Positions 35,105-47,202 are shown, numbered from the stretch's first letter. The stretch: DNA of 64,000 nucleotides from Timema cristinae (GCA_039000515.1 JBCFYV010000012.1:28076766-28140765); one strand, 5' to 3'. Numbers and translations: made by a program. The notes: generated from the letters alone by a model not told the origin.

Positions 35105-36060
35105 GTCATGGCTAAATTGCTTGTATTATATTATTTTCCTGGAACTTTCTTTTACATCAGTCAGATTTATGCCAGAAGCCTTCAACTGTTGCAACAAAGG
35201 TCCCTTTCCTAATGTAGCTATACCAACACATGTAGTATCCTTGTCCAAAGTTTCTAAACAACATAGACAGACAATTTCCTTACAAATTTTCCAGGCGGTT
35301 AGATATATAAAATTTTTATAGGCAGGGTTTTGTCTTATCACCACCAAATAAAGATGTTATGATAATCTCCTCTTTCATGGGAATGTATCCCATTTCAATA
35401 GCAGCGTTCTCTAACATATATAACCGTTATGACCCAGTATTACTATGAGCTCAGAGTGGTGGTTAGCCACAACTTCACAATAAGAATTTGAAGAAAAACC
35501 TCTGGCGTACACATTTTATAGACTGAAGAGTGTCAACAGACTGTATCTCGTTCTTACTTGTTGACTCTGGATTTCCTCCCACCGGACCACGTTTTTTTCC
35601 TCATTATTTCTTCGGTTGGTCTTGTGTGACTGTAACTCTCGACACATAATAGTCAAATGTCTTTTTTTTTTTTTTTTTGCAGATGTTGCAATATGAGGAA
35701 CCATAAAATTCCTAACCCAGTGTCCTGGTTCCAGACAGCAAAAACAACATCTTATGTCAGTGATTTTTCTTTTTCTTTGCATTAATGACATCTCGTGTTG
35801 TGGTCTTTGAAACATTCATGGCTTACATTACTTCCATTACAAAACAAACAGTTGGAAATTTCCTTAACAGTAGATTCCTTGCAACAAATAAGCCAGAAGC
35901 CGCAGGAATTTCTTCTCCATGTTTTTGGCACCAATTCTCCAAACAAGCCACTGCCACTTAAATTCTTTCTTCGCCCTCCATCGAACTGCCAATAAAGTTC
36001 ATAAGCTCAATAAAACGGTCCTTTGGTGACCTTCCAGTCGCAGAATGCTGTTACCAGACT
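35105..36060 (-). pseudogene. BEL/Pao retrotransposon gag-protease relic
   Basis: Read on the minus strand and across frame breaks, it gives in order: CLFCNGSNVSHECF; a zinc-knuckle-like CFCCLEPGHWVRNF with a second RHLTIMC part (35516-35815); an aspartic-protease-like NTGS followed by RLYMLENAAIEMGY at ~35390-35443; and, at 35126-35347, KICKEIVCLCCLETLDKDTT, then LGKGPLLQQLKASGINLTDV. Zinc knuckles followed by a DTGS-type protease and this DUF1758-like tail (LEALDQ..IC, GP-L-LK--GI-LTD) is the gag-to-protease arrangement of BEL/Pao elements. The catalytic Asp position is Asn, the last knuckle Cys is Phe, and several stops and frameshifts occur, so it is dead. RT and LTRs are not seen. Confidence 0.6.
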
Positions 36061-36142
36061 CTAAATAATTCCTCATATATATATATAAAATTTGTAAATC
36101 ATTGATTCATAGTATAAGCTTATCTAAGTGTTATTTAAAAGC

Positions 36143-37110
36143 TATCCCAAATTGCCACGTGTACAGAGACTTTTAAAAACTCTCCCACATCACCACGTGT
36201 TCTAAGCTTTTAAAAACTATCCCACATCACCACGTGTTCTAAGCGTTTAAAAACTATCCCACATCACCACGTGTGCTAAGCGTTTAAAAACTATCCCACA
36301 TCACCACGTGTTCTAAAGCTTTTAAAAAAACTATTCCATTTTGCCACATGTTTTTGAATCATTTTAAAAACCATCCCACGTTTTCCACGTGTTCTAAGCC
36401 TTTTTAAAAACTATCCCAAGTTGCCACGTGTTCTACACCATTTTATAAAACCCTCCCAAGTTGCCACGTATTCAAAGCCTTTTAAAAACTATCCCACGTC
36501 ACCACGTGTTCAAAGCCTTTTAAAATCTATCCCACATCACCACGTGTTCTAGGATTTTTAAAAAACTATTCCATTTTGCCACGTATTCTGAACCATTTTA
36601 TAAACCATTCCACGCTGCCACATGTTTTGAATCATTTTAAAAACCATCCCACGTCACCACGTGTTCTAAGCCTTTTAAAAAACTATCCCATGTTGCCACG
36701 TGTTCTGAACCATTTTATAAACCATCCCGCGTTGCCACGTGTTCTAAGCCTTAAAAAAAACTATCCCACGTTGCCACGTGTTCTAAACCATTTTAAAAAC
36801 TATCCCACGTTTCTACGTGTTTTGAACCATTTTATAAACTATCCTACGTTGCTACGTGTTCTGAATCATTTTATAAACCATTCCGCGCTGCCAAGTGTTT
36901 CGAATAATTTTAAAAGCTATCCCACGCCACCTCGCGTTCTAAACCATTTAAAAAAAACTATCTCACGTTTCCACGTGTTCTAAGTCTTTTTAAAAACTAT
37001 CTCACGTTGCCACGTGTTCTGAACCTCTTTAAAAACTATCCCACGTTGCCACGTTTTCTAAGCCTTTTTAAAAACTATTCCACGTTGCCACGTTTATAAA
37101 CTATTTTAAT
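36143..37110 (+). repeat. CACGTG-containing satellite, ~38-40-bp unit
   Basis: About 25 units of roughly AAACTATCCCACGTTGCC, ACGTGTTCTAAGCC, TTTTAA. Nearly every unit has CCACGTG, so the palindrome CACGTG recurs about every 39 bp. Because 39 is 13 codons, an open frame of 13-residue repeats exists at 36576-36983; it is a by-product of the satellite and not a gene. A degraded second copy is at 44220-45160. Confidence 0.92.
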
Positions 37111-37624
37111 AACTAAAACACGTAACACTGTCTTTTAATCTATGTTTGGATCTAGAACATACCATATTATGTTTCTAATTCAAATAAGTTTCCAACTCGC
37201 ATCAATGGCCACATGGTTTAAGTCGTCAAGCTCGAGATACATCGGACTACTGTTGATGATGAGAATAATGAACCACGCATTGGCTAACCCTGGTTCTAAA
37301 GAGTACCCTCCCCTTCTCCCCGATACCCCTGAGCCCTGGAATAGAGAGAGCCGCGAACATTGAGCTTTCAACGTAGCTTTTCCGCTACATTTGTACCACT
37401 GGAAAAATACGACGTTAGCTTGGGGAATAAAGAAGATGTCATGTTGCATGACAAAACTTGGGCTCGCAAACAATTTCGTGGTTCTGGCACACTTTGCACC
37501 GCTTTCACACTTTCATGGGCGCGCCCAACAACGGGACAAGTCAAGGCTCGTCAAATTAACAGGCTTTGTTTTGGTGTGGGCCTATGTCCGTTAGATGTAG
37601 GTTTCATGATCGTCCAAGTCCAAC

Positions 37625-37800
37625 TACTCAACCGGGATAGCCGCATATATATATTAGTGATGTCGGCAGGAGGAAGGTATAATTTAGATTGTTTATACTC
37701 ACATTTGCGTGGAGGGGGACTGGTAAACCATTTAGAAATTTAAACACACTACCCAAAGATGGTAGAGTATTTGAACCCTGACCTTTTAGTCAGAAATAAA
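37625..37800 (-). repeat. Degenerate SINE family B copy
   Basis: TTATACTCACATTTGCGTGG, AAACCATTTAG, then ATTTGAACCCTGACC (reverse box B). Repeated at ~45610-45760 in the unpolished duplicate. Confidence 0.5.
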
Positions 37801-38204
37801 GCCGGATATATGAAACTGATTCGTATTTTGTCTTGTCTACTGATTCTACTTATACATACAATTAATCTGACTAAATTGTTAAATATTAAAATTTAGAAAA
37901 TAATCTATGCTTACTATATAACAAATTGAGAAAACAAAAAGTTGAGTTAGCACCTAATGTGAAGTATTTTCTATTACAGTATACTCGTATAGTTTAAGTT
38001 TACATTTTACCTCAATTGACTTGGCTTAAGATTAAATTCCGTTTCATTTGGCTTATGTAAAACATAGCTAATTTAAAGTTTGGCCATCACTGGGACTACA
38101 GTTTTAAATTACGGATTTTATAGTGGGAAAGTGGTGGGGAGGGTGTATTGTTTATGGGCCTACATTATTGGAAAATCAAATCACTTTATTTTAGTTCTTA
38201 TTTT

Positions 38205-38450
38205 TCTATCACCGCTTCTTACTTACTACCTGTTTAGATTGTACGCCAATTATGATAATCACTTTAATGCTGTATGGGTGAGGAAGGAATCATCATAGAG
38301 TTAAAATAGCTGCATGGAAGGAAATTGGGAAACCATTTAGGATAAATCCACCCCAGTAGACCCTGACGGGTCTCAAATCATGCTTTCCCCGTCATCAGCA
38401 GGCCTGTATAATGCGAGAATGACGCCTTAGACTACTTTTTCCCAACCAGG
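38205..38450 (-). repeat. Degenerate SINE family B copy
   Basis: ACCGCTTCTTACTTACTACC, TACGCCAATTATGATAATCA, AACCATTTAGGATAAATCCA, and GACGCCTTAGAC at the head end. Its counterpart is ~46150-46370. Confidence 0.55.
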
Positions 38451-38549
38451 GTTCCAAACGAATTTACAAAATCTTGCTTTTTAGCTTTTATTGTCAGGCC
38501 TATAATTTTTGGACATTGTTTGTATAATTATGTTAAGATATCCCGTGTG

Positions 38550-38626
38550 TCCTAAGAAGATGAATTATTATTATTATTTAGCACCGCGTCTTACTACCCG
38601 TTCGGGTTATACGCTCCTAAGAAGAT
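38550..38626 (-). repeat. Ultra-short SINE 3'-end insertion with 12-bp target duplication
   Basis: Only the shared 3' block (on minus: CGTATAACCCGAACGGGTAG, TAAGACGCGGTGC) and an (AAT)n tail are present between two copies of TCCTAAGAAGAT (38550-38561, 38615-38626). The insert is about 53 bp, so the terminal block alone was copied into the genome. Confidence 0.88.
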
Positions 38627-38629
38627 AAA

Positions 38630-39345
38630 GAGTAAAGAACATTATTATAATAAGTTTAAAAGTAAGGCTAGGGGAATATTGACAAGCCAAGCCCAGGTAC
38701 CGAAGGACAGTAGCCCTAGTTAGTTAATAGAAATAGGCAGTAAATACGCTTGAAATATTTGATTTAAAGGTATTAGTTAATTATTATTTACTAACGGCCT
38801 ACACATCTATTTTGCAACTAACCCCTTAACTGCTTTCTCCATGGCATTAGGAAAAAGTTAATTGCCGCACTTACAAATGTACTCCACCTATACCTATCTT
38901 GAGTTAGTTCTATCCAGTCCACCCCATTACACCTTATACATATCTTGAGGGTTGGGAATCATTGTCTTAGACCATTTGGCCACTGAAGCAGGTGTTCTAT
39001 TAACAGCTCGATGGATGGTTTAGTGTGATTTCTATCCATCCAGAGTTAGGCAAGCACTCAGCCCTTCGGCTGGCTAATGCTACCTGCACCATTTGGTAAA
39101 AACTCCATGGACTAGGGGAGTTCAGAAAGTTGGTAATTTCCCGTTGCCGTCAGTATTGAATTTCTACAAGAGTGCTAAAAGGCCTACCAATTTTGATGGA
39201 AAGATACTTTAACATACCTTTCAGGGTTCTCTTACATGGTGCATACGAATTGCGGAGCGACTCATCTGATCTGAGGTTGTAATACCTTTACACGAACTGC
39301 GGGGTAAGAATTAAATGTATAATTAATTTGTTCAAAATGGAAAAT
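38630..39345. other. No gene seen
   Basis: AT-rich. A SINE-B-head-like fragment (ACCATTTGGCCACTGAAGCA, on minus) lies at ~38970-38995. The stretch from ~39085 onward is near-identical to 46930 onward. Confidence 0.45.
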
Positions 39346-39349
39346 TGAG

Positions 39350-39626
39350 GTTAGGTAAGGTTAGGTTAGGCTAGGTTATGTTAGGTTGGCTTAGGCTAGG
39401 CTAGGTTATGTTAACATGTTTTATGTTAGGCTAGGTTTTGTTAGGTTAGTTTAGGTTATGCTATGTTAGGATAGTTTATTTTATGTTATGTTGGGCTAGG
39501 TTATGTTAGGTTAGTTTAGGTTAAGTTATGTTAGGTTAGTTTATGTTATGTTATGTTATGTCAGGTTAGTTTAGCTTAGGTTCTCTAGGTTATGTTAAGT
39601 TAGCTAAGGTTAAGTAATGTTAGGTT
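39350..39626 (+). repeat. Degenerate TTAGG-like interstitial array (copy A)
   Basis: About 275 bp of GGTTAGGTTAGGCTAGGTTA-type sequence mixed with TTATG, TTAGT and CTAGG variants. TTAGG is the common arthropod telomere unit, but this array is too impure to be an active telomere. It is flanked by ordinary repeat DNA. Confidence 0.8.
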
Positions 39627-39799
39627 AAGGGCTAAAAGTTTAAAATGATTACAGCTTGTTCCTAAACTCATGTGCACAGACTAACACTTATACTTTACTC
39701 CGCAATTTGAGTGTGCACCTTTTACATGCCACAATTGACATAGGACCAACAATCTCCTAAGGAAATTGTTTTAACGGATTTTTATCGCTAAAGAAAAAT

Positions 39800-39885
39800 A
39801 TGCCAATTCAGCTGGGGTTGAACATACGAACATCGAGACCTGATGTGAGTACTCTACCCCAAGACCACTTAGGTTTATTTGCTTA
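39800..39885 (-). repeat. tRNA-like SINE head
   Basis: On minus: AAGTGGTCTTGGGGTAGAGT (box-A-like, tRNA D-arm style) and, ~30 bases on, ATGTTCAACCCCAGC (box-B-like). The duplicate at ~47655-47740 lacks one C. Not an intact tRNA. Confidence 0.45.
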
Positions 39886-39889
39886 GCTC

Positions 39890-42450
39890 ATGGATTAATT
39901 ATTTATATGATGTTAAATTATGTTTGGTTGTTTGTTTACTTAGACATGCTATTATAGGTTATGCGGGGTAGTTTAGTTGATCGGTGGTAATTTGATCAGC
40001 AAAATATGACCTAGTCCAATCATTTAGAACAAACAAGGTACACTATTACAGGATGAATCTACACTTTCCTCTGAAAAATAAAACAATTTGAATCCTAATT
40101 TTGTTCTAATTTGTTTTTAGAAAGGCTATTTCTATTTGTACGATCATATTTAATCTCAGAACTGCCACAATTATAGTCAAACTTAGTTGAAAATAACCTA
40201 ATTTCCCACACATATAATTTTTATTTCTAATTATAAAACCTAAAATGTAAAGTTTTAATTCCATCGGGATACTTTATTACCTTTCCCCTAAATTGTGGAT
40301 TTATATTTTGAAATAACAAACCTCTTCTTAAATAACATGGGGTTTCTGGAGGTTTGCAACGCCTCTCAGCACTCCGGTAGGTGACCCTCCTAAGTCAGAC
40401 AAAGAATAACTTCTGCTACTTTAGCTATAAATAGGTATTGTACTAAACAAATAAGACAAAATAGTTTACAAAATGTTTTATTCGCTTGTGTCAGTCTTTA
40501 ACAAAACAACATCAACAAACAACCCGCTACGGTGATCGAACGGTCCAAGGCAGTAGATCCCAAAGTGGGTTGTATCACCCTCTGAGAGGTGGTTGGATTA
40601 TCTAGGGGGACCCTAAAGGATCACCCTTAAACCAAGATGTTTTTTTCTTCCTACCCCTTTTGAGCCTCCTCAGTAGGGTAAGATAACCGACTCTGGCTCA
40701 CTTTTTTCGAGGCACATGCGAAGTGGCGGTTTTGAATTTTCAACATGTTTCAACTAGTCTTTCAAAAATACCTGACATGCTTCGACAAGATCTATTTATT
40801 TATTTATGATTGACAGGATAGGGATTGCCTTATACAATGCATGTAATTAATTTATTGATTAACATGTCTAAGGAAGTCTAGACATGTATGAACACGTTGG
40901 AAATTTGAGGTGGACTCCCCTGTAAATTACACTATGATGTGTAAATCCAAAATGACGTAACACATACCTGACAACTTGAATTCATACTCGTCCATTCCCC
41001 TCCCCCCTTCCACTCCCCCCATTTTCTTTTGTTGTAGAGTGTTATTTTTATACTACTACTGAACTGGTTTGAACACATTTATTGACAGCTTTTCCTTGTT
41101 AAGTTGTACATTTTTATCCCCTTCCTTTCCTTACCACAACAGTTTTTGCGGTAGTGTAAACTTTTTAACATTAATTACTTTATTTCTGATGTAAATATCC
41201 AAGATGGTTGCCCCCATATCCGATGACTTGACCTCTGTCCGAACTGATATATATTTTGGTATGTAAGACCCCCACACTTAAACATGTTTGAACTAGTTTG
41301 AAGGCTACAATTACTTGTATAGCTATGCGTATAATGTAGGTCTTGATCTGAACATCTGTATCTGAACATGTTTGATCAAGACCGATCATAAACGATCGTT
41401 ACCGACGTGTCAGAACCTTTCAATCCGAGATGACGCCACATGACTACCACCTTCCTTTGGTATCTCGCCCAACCCTTGAATTTCGCGGATTTCAAACCTT
41501 AACTGAAAGATCTGATCAAGTCTAGTCTTGCTTGGAGAAGGGTGGAGAGGAAAAGGTTATTTAGGTAATGAAACGGTGTAGATAGATTTGAATTTTATTA
41601 CAAAAAACTACAACATGGACAGTCATTTTAAGATAAGCATGAATAAATTAATACAAGTAATTGAATGTAAATAACGCCAATACATATACAAGAAGGATTG
41701 ATGTTAGCTCTAAATAAATAATTCTTGAATAAGGCTGCTCAATATACTTATCCACTTCATGATTATTGATCAGTCCTTCACTCTTGATGTTCACTTACTA
41801 GTCCTTCATATTGCATGTTCACTTACCAGTCCTTCATATTGCATGTTCACTTACCAGGCCTTCATATTGCATATTTTACCTAAAAGTTAAATATGAAGAA
41901 ACAAGTATTCTGCATGTTTAACACAATGTATGTAGGGGAACTTGTATATTTCACAAATAAGGTTTCATCTCAGCCAATAGCATAGATAAACCTTCGTCCC
42001 ACTCGATTAGACTATTAGTTTCCATTCATCGAACTTGATACACCATCTGAAGATCGTTGAAAGGGTTTGGAGTTTGAAAGACTTATTCAGTGTTGGAGAA
42101 GTACTTTACACGGTGACCATATGTTTAACCAGTAAATGCTTTGGGAGATCAACAAGTGATGTCCTTTAAAGTTAATGTACAGAACTGGGTCTATTAACGG
42201 TGTTACACTAACGTAGGGACAATCGATCTTCTCAGCACAACGTTTATGAGGAAAATGGTTAACTGGTGTTGATTCAACTGGGGATGATTTCAGTCTCCGC
42301 CTAGTCATGTATACAGCAGAGACAAGATAAATGACTATAGTCGATCTAATGCTTTCATTGATTAAGACAATGAAGTGAGGCTGATTAAAGATATCGTATC
42401 ATCTTGTATTCCATTCTTATACAAATTCCACAAACACTTTCTGCTCGATT
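39890..42450. other. No gene seen
   Basis: Contains R5 copy 2 (~40300-40400). At 41765-41875 three short tandem copies of CAGTCCTTCA(T/C)ATTGCATGTT with CACTTAC occur. Open frames at 41175-41389 and 42087-42308 have no domain. All of it is repeated at 47740-50300. Confidence 0.5.
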
Positions 42451-42452
42451 AG

Positions 42453-42718
42453 GTTTAACACTACCTATCTCACGCTAGTTTCATATTGAGCTTGACTGCT
42501 GAGGACGGGGAGATCGAGGTTCAAATCTTGGTCGTGTGAACTGGGGATGGTTTTTCCTAAATGGTTTTCCACTCTCCATCCACGCAAATGTGGGACTACC
42601 TCATCTAAATTCAACCTGCCCAATTACTAATTCATTAGCGCAATTAGTACTTAAGCGTATTACCCGAATGGTAGTGAAACGTGGTGCTAAATAAATAAAA
42701 ATTATAAAGTTTAACACT
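42453..42718 (+). repeat. SINE family B, slightly diverged, with 10-bp target duplication
   Basis: SINE at 42463-42708: GAGCTTGACTGCTGAGGACG, box B GGTTCAAATC, TTTTTCCTAAATGG, CCACGCAAATGTGGG, ATTAGTACTTAAGCGTATTA, then a worn shared block and AAATAAATAAAA. GTTTAACACT flanks at 42453-42462 and 42709-42718. The duplicate is at 50319-50565. Confidence 0.82.
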
Positions 42719-42973
42719 CTTATCCCATTCATGGAGGAGTTGTAACTTTTCTTATGAACAAGTATAGGTGGTACCGTAATAACTTATGTACTATATAGCA
42801 TTACATTCACGATTAATAACCGTCCAGGAAGGACAACTAAACCAAGCAATTCATAAAGGCTATAATAATGGATATTGGTAACCACACTCTGAATCCAAGC
42901 TATCTTCTCCACTCCTTTAACATATATTGTTGAGCTCATTTTGTCTAGTTTTTTTAGGTTTCTAAGTGTGAGT

Positions 42974-42974
42974 C

Positions 42975-43061
<87 letters not shown>
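42974..43061 (-). repeat. (AAT)n microsatellite forming the LINE 3' tail
   Basis: About 29 perfect ATA/AAT units. Read on minus it is a (TTA)n tail directly after the 3' end of the LINE fragment (GCCTTAACTTCGCC and TTTAAAGTCAA). The other copy has only ~13 units (50833-50873), a length difference expected between alleles. Confidence 0.85.
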
Positions 43062-43235
43062 TGACTTTAAAGGCGAAGTTAAGGCTACTGCCTTTTCTTA
43101 CACTTAACCAATACAATTTAAACTGAAGTTTAACAAAATAATATATATATAAAAAACACACAAAAAGTATTAAGAAATAGAGAAAAAAAAACTAGAGCTA
43201 AAATACACAAGGATTACGTACCACGCTCGCACGCG

Positions 43236-43286
<51 letters not shown>

Positions 43287-43775
43287 GTCTCTCCCCTCTC
43301 AATCTCAATAATGAGCTTCCACACGCAACTTATTTGCGACTTTTCGCTTGAAACCATTCAATTCTAATTTCTTTACATCGCTGGTTAGGGTATTCCATGA
43401 ACGAGAAGCTGAAACAGTGAAAGAATTTGAGTAATGATTGGAATTATGAAGAGGAATGAATAAAACTGAGTTTTTTTGTGATCGGGTGTTGAAATTATTA
43501 TTAGGGTTGAGTAAGCGAATACGTGAAGAAAGGTATTGTGGGGGGTTGGAAGTCAATAGTTTCTTTATGATTGTCATCGAGTGTAGAGTTCGTCTTTCTT
43601 TAAGTTTTAGCCAAGCTAGTCTCTTATAGTCTGGGGAAATATGATCACGTGACCGGAGGTCGAATATAAATCTAACACATGTGTTCTGGAGTCTTTGTAG
43701 TCTTGCCACAAGGTCCAATGTGTCCAAGCTCAGAGTAGAGCACATGACCACTCTCCCAGGACAGTGTAGTTATGC
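43062..43775 (-). mobile_element. 5'-truncated non-LTR retrotransposon (LINE), copy A
   Basis: The open frame 43305-43751 (minus, first true ATG two codons in) gives LQRLQNTCVRFIFDLRSRDH, then YKRLAWLKLKERRTLH, PPQYLSSRIRLLNP, NTRSQ and SFTVSASRSWNTL ending FKRKVANKLRVEAHY. This is the C-terminal region that follows the RT domain in many invertebrate Jockey/CR1/RTE-like LINE proteins (LQ-LQN--VRFI, RR-LHWLPV--R, P-YL, SFSVSA-RLWN-LP, FK-KLK). RT and endonuclease are absent because of 5' truncation. The frame ends in a normal stop, then a ~240-bp 3' UTR with (CA)n and a (TTA)n tail. The exact clade is not determined. Confidence 0.75.
43233..43281. repeat. (CA)n microsatellite
   Basis: Uninterrupted CA run within the LINE 3' UTR. 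Shorter in the right-hand copy (51054-51083). Confidence 0.9.
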
Positions 43776-43973
43776 ATTCGATCCTTGGAGTGAGAAACCT
43801 TTTTTCGAAGGATGGTAGAAACGTATAGGGGGGGGGGGGGGCGCCTTAGGTGGTGATCTTAGACTCCTGCTAAGAAATTTAAAACCAGACCTTAGGAAAC
43901 TTGTATCACTTTCATGAAACCCATTCATCATTTTAAGAGTATGAGCTATATGTCAACTGAGATATTTTCTAAA

Positions 43974-44073
43974 NNNNNNNNNNNNNNNNNNNNNNNNNNN
44001 NNNNNNNNNNNNNNNNNNNNNNNNNNNNNNNNNNNNNNNNNNNNNNNNNNNNNNNNNNNNNNNNNNNNNNNNN
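43974..44073. other. Assembly gap, exactly 100 N
   Basis: A run of 100 N is a conventional placeholder for a gap of unknown size. The open frame 43914-44135 spans it and is meaningless. Confidence 0.99.
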
Positions 44074-47000
44074 AAATTTCAAACTCAAAAAACTCCTTTG
44101 TACCTTCAATCGCAAATGCTTACCAACTCAAATAATTCCCAGATATAAATTAAAATTTTTAAAAATATAAAAATTTATAAAAAAATTTGAAATCATTGAT
44201 TCTGATAACTTATCTAAATGTATTTAAAAGCTTCCCAATTCCACTGTACAAGTTTTTTAAAAACCCCCCCACACCCCGTTTCTAACTTTTAAAAACATCC
44301 CCATCACCATTTCTAACTTTTAAAAACTACCCACACACCACTTTCTAACTTTAAAAAAAACTTTTCCTTTGCCACATGTTTTAAATCATTTAAAACCATC
44401 CCACGTTTCCACTTTCAACCTTTTTAAAAAACTATCCCAAGCTGCCACGTTTTCTACACCATTTATAACCCCCCCAATTGCACGAATTCAAACCCTTTTG
44501 AAAATTTCCCACGCACCACTTTCAAAGCCTTTTAAAAACTATCCCACATCACCACTTTTTCTAAATTTTAAAAAAACATTTTTTTTGCCACTTTCTGACC
44601 TTTTTTAAAACCATCCACCGCCACATTTTTGAATAATTTTAAAACCATCCCACTCACCACTTTTCAAAAATTTTTTAAAAAACTATCCCATTGCACTTTT
44701 CTAAACCATTTAAAAAACTACCCCCACGTTCTACGTGTTTTTAAACCCATTTATAAACTATCCTACTTTGCACTGTTCTAAATCATTTAAAACCTTTTCC
44801 CCGCGCCAATGTTTCGAATAATTTAAAACCCACCCAGCCACCACCGTTTCAAACCCCTTTTAAAAAAAAACTACCACGTTTCCACTGTTCTAATTTTTTA
44901 AAAAAAAACTATCCCACGTTTCATTTCTCTAACCATTTTAAAACCAACCACGTTTTCACGTTTCTACACCATTTTAAAAAAATTATCCCACTTCCCGTTT
45001 CTAACCTTTTTAAAAACCACCCACTCGCCACGTTTCTCAAACACTTTAAAAACATCCCACGTTCCATGTTCTAAACCCCTTTTAAAAAACTATCCCCATT
45101 TTCCACTTTTCTAACCTTTTAAAAACTTTCCACGTTCCACGTTATAAACATTTTAAAAACAAAAACACGAAACACGCTTTAATCAGTTTGGACAAAAAAC
45201 CCAAATTTTATTTTCAAATTTAAAATAATTTTCCAACCGTACAAGCCCAAAGGTTTAATCGTCAACCTCGAGTACATGGGACTACGTTGAGATAAAAAAT
45301 GAACCACGCGGGCAAACCCTGTTCTAAAATACCCCCCTTTTTCCCCCCAACCCCTGAGCCCTAAAAGAGACCCGAACTTAGTTTTCAACGTACTTTTCCG
45401 CTACATTTGTACCCTGGAAAAATACACTTGTTTGGGAAAAAAAAGTCATTTGCTGACAAAACTTGCCCAAACAATTTCGGGGTTCTGGTCCCTTTTGCAC
45501 CCTTTCACACTTTCATCCCCCAACACAAAAGTAAAGGGCTCTAAAATTTAACACTTTGTTTTGGTGGGGCTTATGTCCTTGAGTAGTTTTCATGATGTCC
45601 AATCCAACACTAAACCCGGATAGCCCATATATACATTTTTGATTCGGCAGAGAAATATAATTTAATTTTTTATACTCACATTTGCGTGGAGGGGGGCGGT
45701 AAACCATTTTAAAATTAAAAACCTACCCAAAAAAGGGAATATTTAACCCCCTTTTAGTCAAAAAAAAAACCGATATAGAAAACTGATTCGTATTTTTTTC
45801 TTTTACGATTTTTACTTTTAAAATACAATTTTTCTACTAAATTTTTAAAAATTTAAAAATTTTGAAAAAAATGTATCTTTCTATATAACAAATTAAAAAC
45901 AAAAATTATTACACCTAATTAAGTTTTTTTATTAAAATACTCGTATAGTTTAATTTTCATTTACCTCAATTGACTGGGTTTAAAATTAAAATTCCGTTTC
46001 ATTTTGGGTTTTTAAAACTAGCAATTTAAAGTTTGGCATCCGGGGCTACATTTTTAAATTCGATTTTTTATGGAAATTTGGGGGGGGGTGTATTTTTTTC
46101 CACAATTGGGAAAATCAAAACACTTTTTTTTAGTTCTTTTTTTTCTATCACCGCTTCTTCTTACTACCTGTTTTAATGACCCAATAGATAATCACTTTAA
46201 TGTTTTAGGTGAGAAGACCCATAGAGTTAAAAAAGCTCAGGGGAAGGGAAATTGGAAATCATTTTGAAAAATCACCCCGAACCCCCACCTCAAATCACCT
46301 TTTTCCCCCCATCACAGCCTGATAAAAAAGGGGAAAGCCCTTTAAATATTTTTCCCAACCAGGTTCCAAACGAATTTTTCAAAAACTTGCTTTTTAGCTT
46401 TTTTTTCACCTATAATTTTTTTGGGCTTTTTATAATTTTTTTAAATTCCCGTGGTCCCAAAAATAAATTATTATTTTTTTATTTTTCACCGCGTCTTTTC
46501 ACCCGTTTTGGGGTTATACCTCCTAAAAGATAAAATAAAGAACATATATAATAATTTAAAATAAGGCAGGGAAATTGACAACCAAGCCCAGTACCGAAAA
46601 TACCCCAGTTAGTTAATAAAATACAAAATAACCTTAAATATTTGTTAAAAAGGATTATTAATTATAATTTACTAACGGCCCAACACTATTTGCAACTAAC
46701 CCCTTTAAAACTTCTCCAGGGATTTGAAAAAGTTTAATTGCCGCACTTACAAATGTACCCACCTATACCTATCTTGATTTTCTATCCAGTCCCCCTCTTA
46801 CACCCTTTCAACTTGAGGGGTTGGAATCATTTTCTTAGACCTTTGGCCACGAACAGGGGTTTTTATTAACAGCCGAATTTTAGTGCATTTTTTTCCATCC
46901 AAGTTTTGGGAAAACTCCCCCCTTCGTTGCAGGCTACCTGCACCATTTGGTAAAAACTCCATGGACTAGGGGAGTTCAGAAAGTTGGTAATTTCCCGTTG

Positions 47001-47202
47001 CCGTCAGCATTGAATTTCTATAAGAGTGCTAAAAGGCCTACCAATTTTGATGGAAAGATACTTTAACATACCTTTCAGGGTTCTCTTACATGGTGCATAC
47101 GAATTGCGGAGCGAATCATCTGATCTGAGGTTGTAATACCTTTACACGAACTGCGGGGTAAGAATTAAATGTATAATTAATTTGTTCAAAATGGAAAATT
47201 GA

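Larger units (their letters stand above)
35996..43973. repeat. Left copy (A) of a large direct duplication at an assembly gap
   Basis: Everything from the end of the BEL relic to the gap recurs in the same order at 44074-51784: satellite, SINE fragments, TTAGG-like array, R5, SINE B, (AAT)n, LINE, G-run. Copy A is clean throughout. It ends exactly at the N gap with ATTTTCTAAA, the same point that copy B passes at 51784. Confidence 0.9.

Noticed and set aside
36576..36983. 135-codon open frame of 13-residue repeats
   Set aside because: It is the reading of a 39-bp satellite whose period is a multiple of three; it lacks any other coding signal.
43914..44135. 73-codon frame across the gap
   Set aside because: It spans 100 N and has no meaning.
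44369..46533. Several open frames in the right-hand copy, for example 46070-46267 and 46252-46533
   Set aside because: They exist only because bases are missing from this unpolished sequence; the clean counterpart does not have them.
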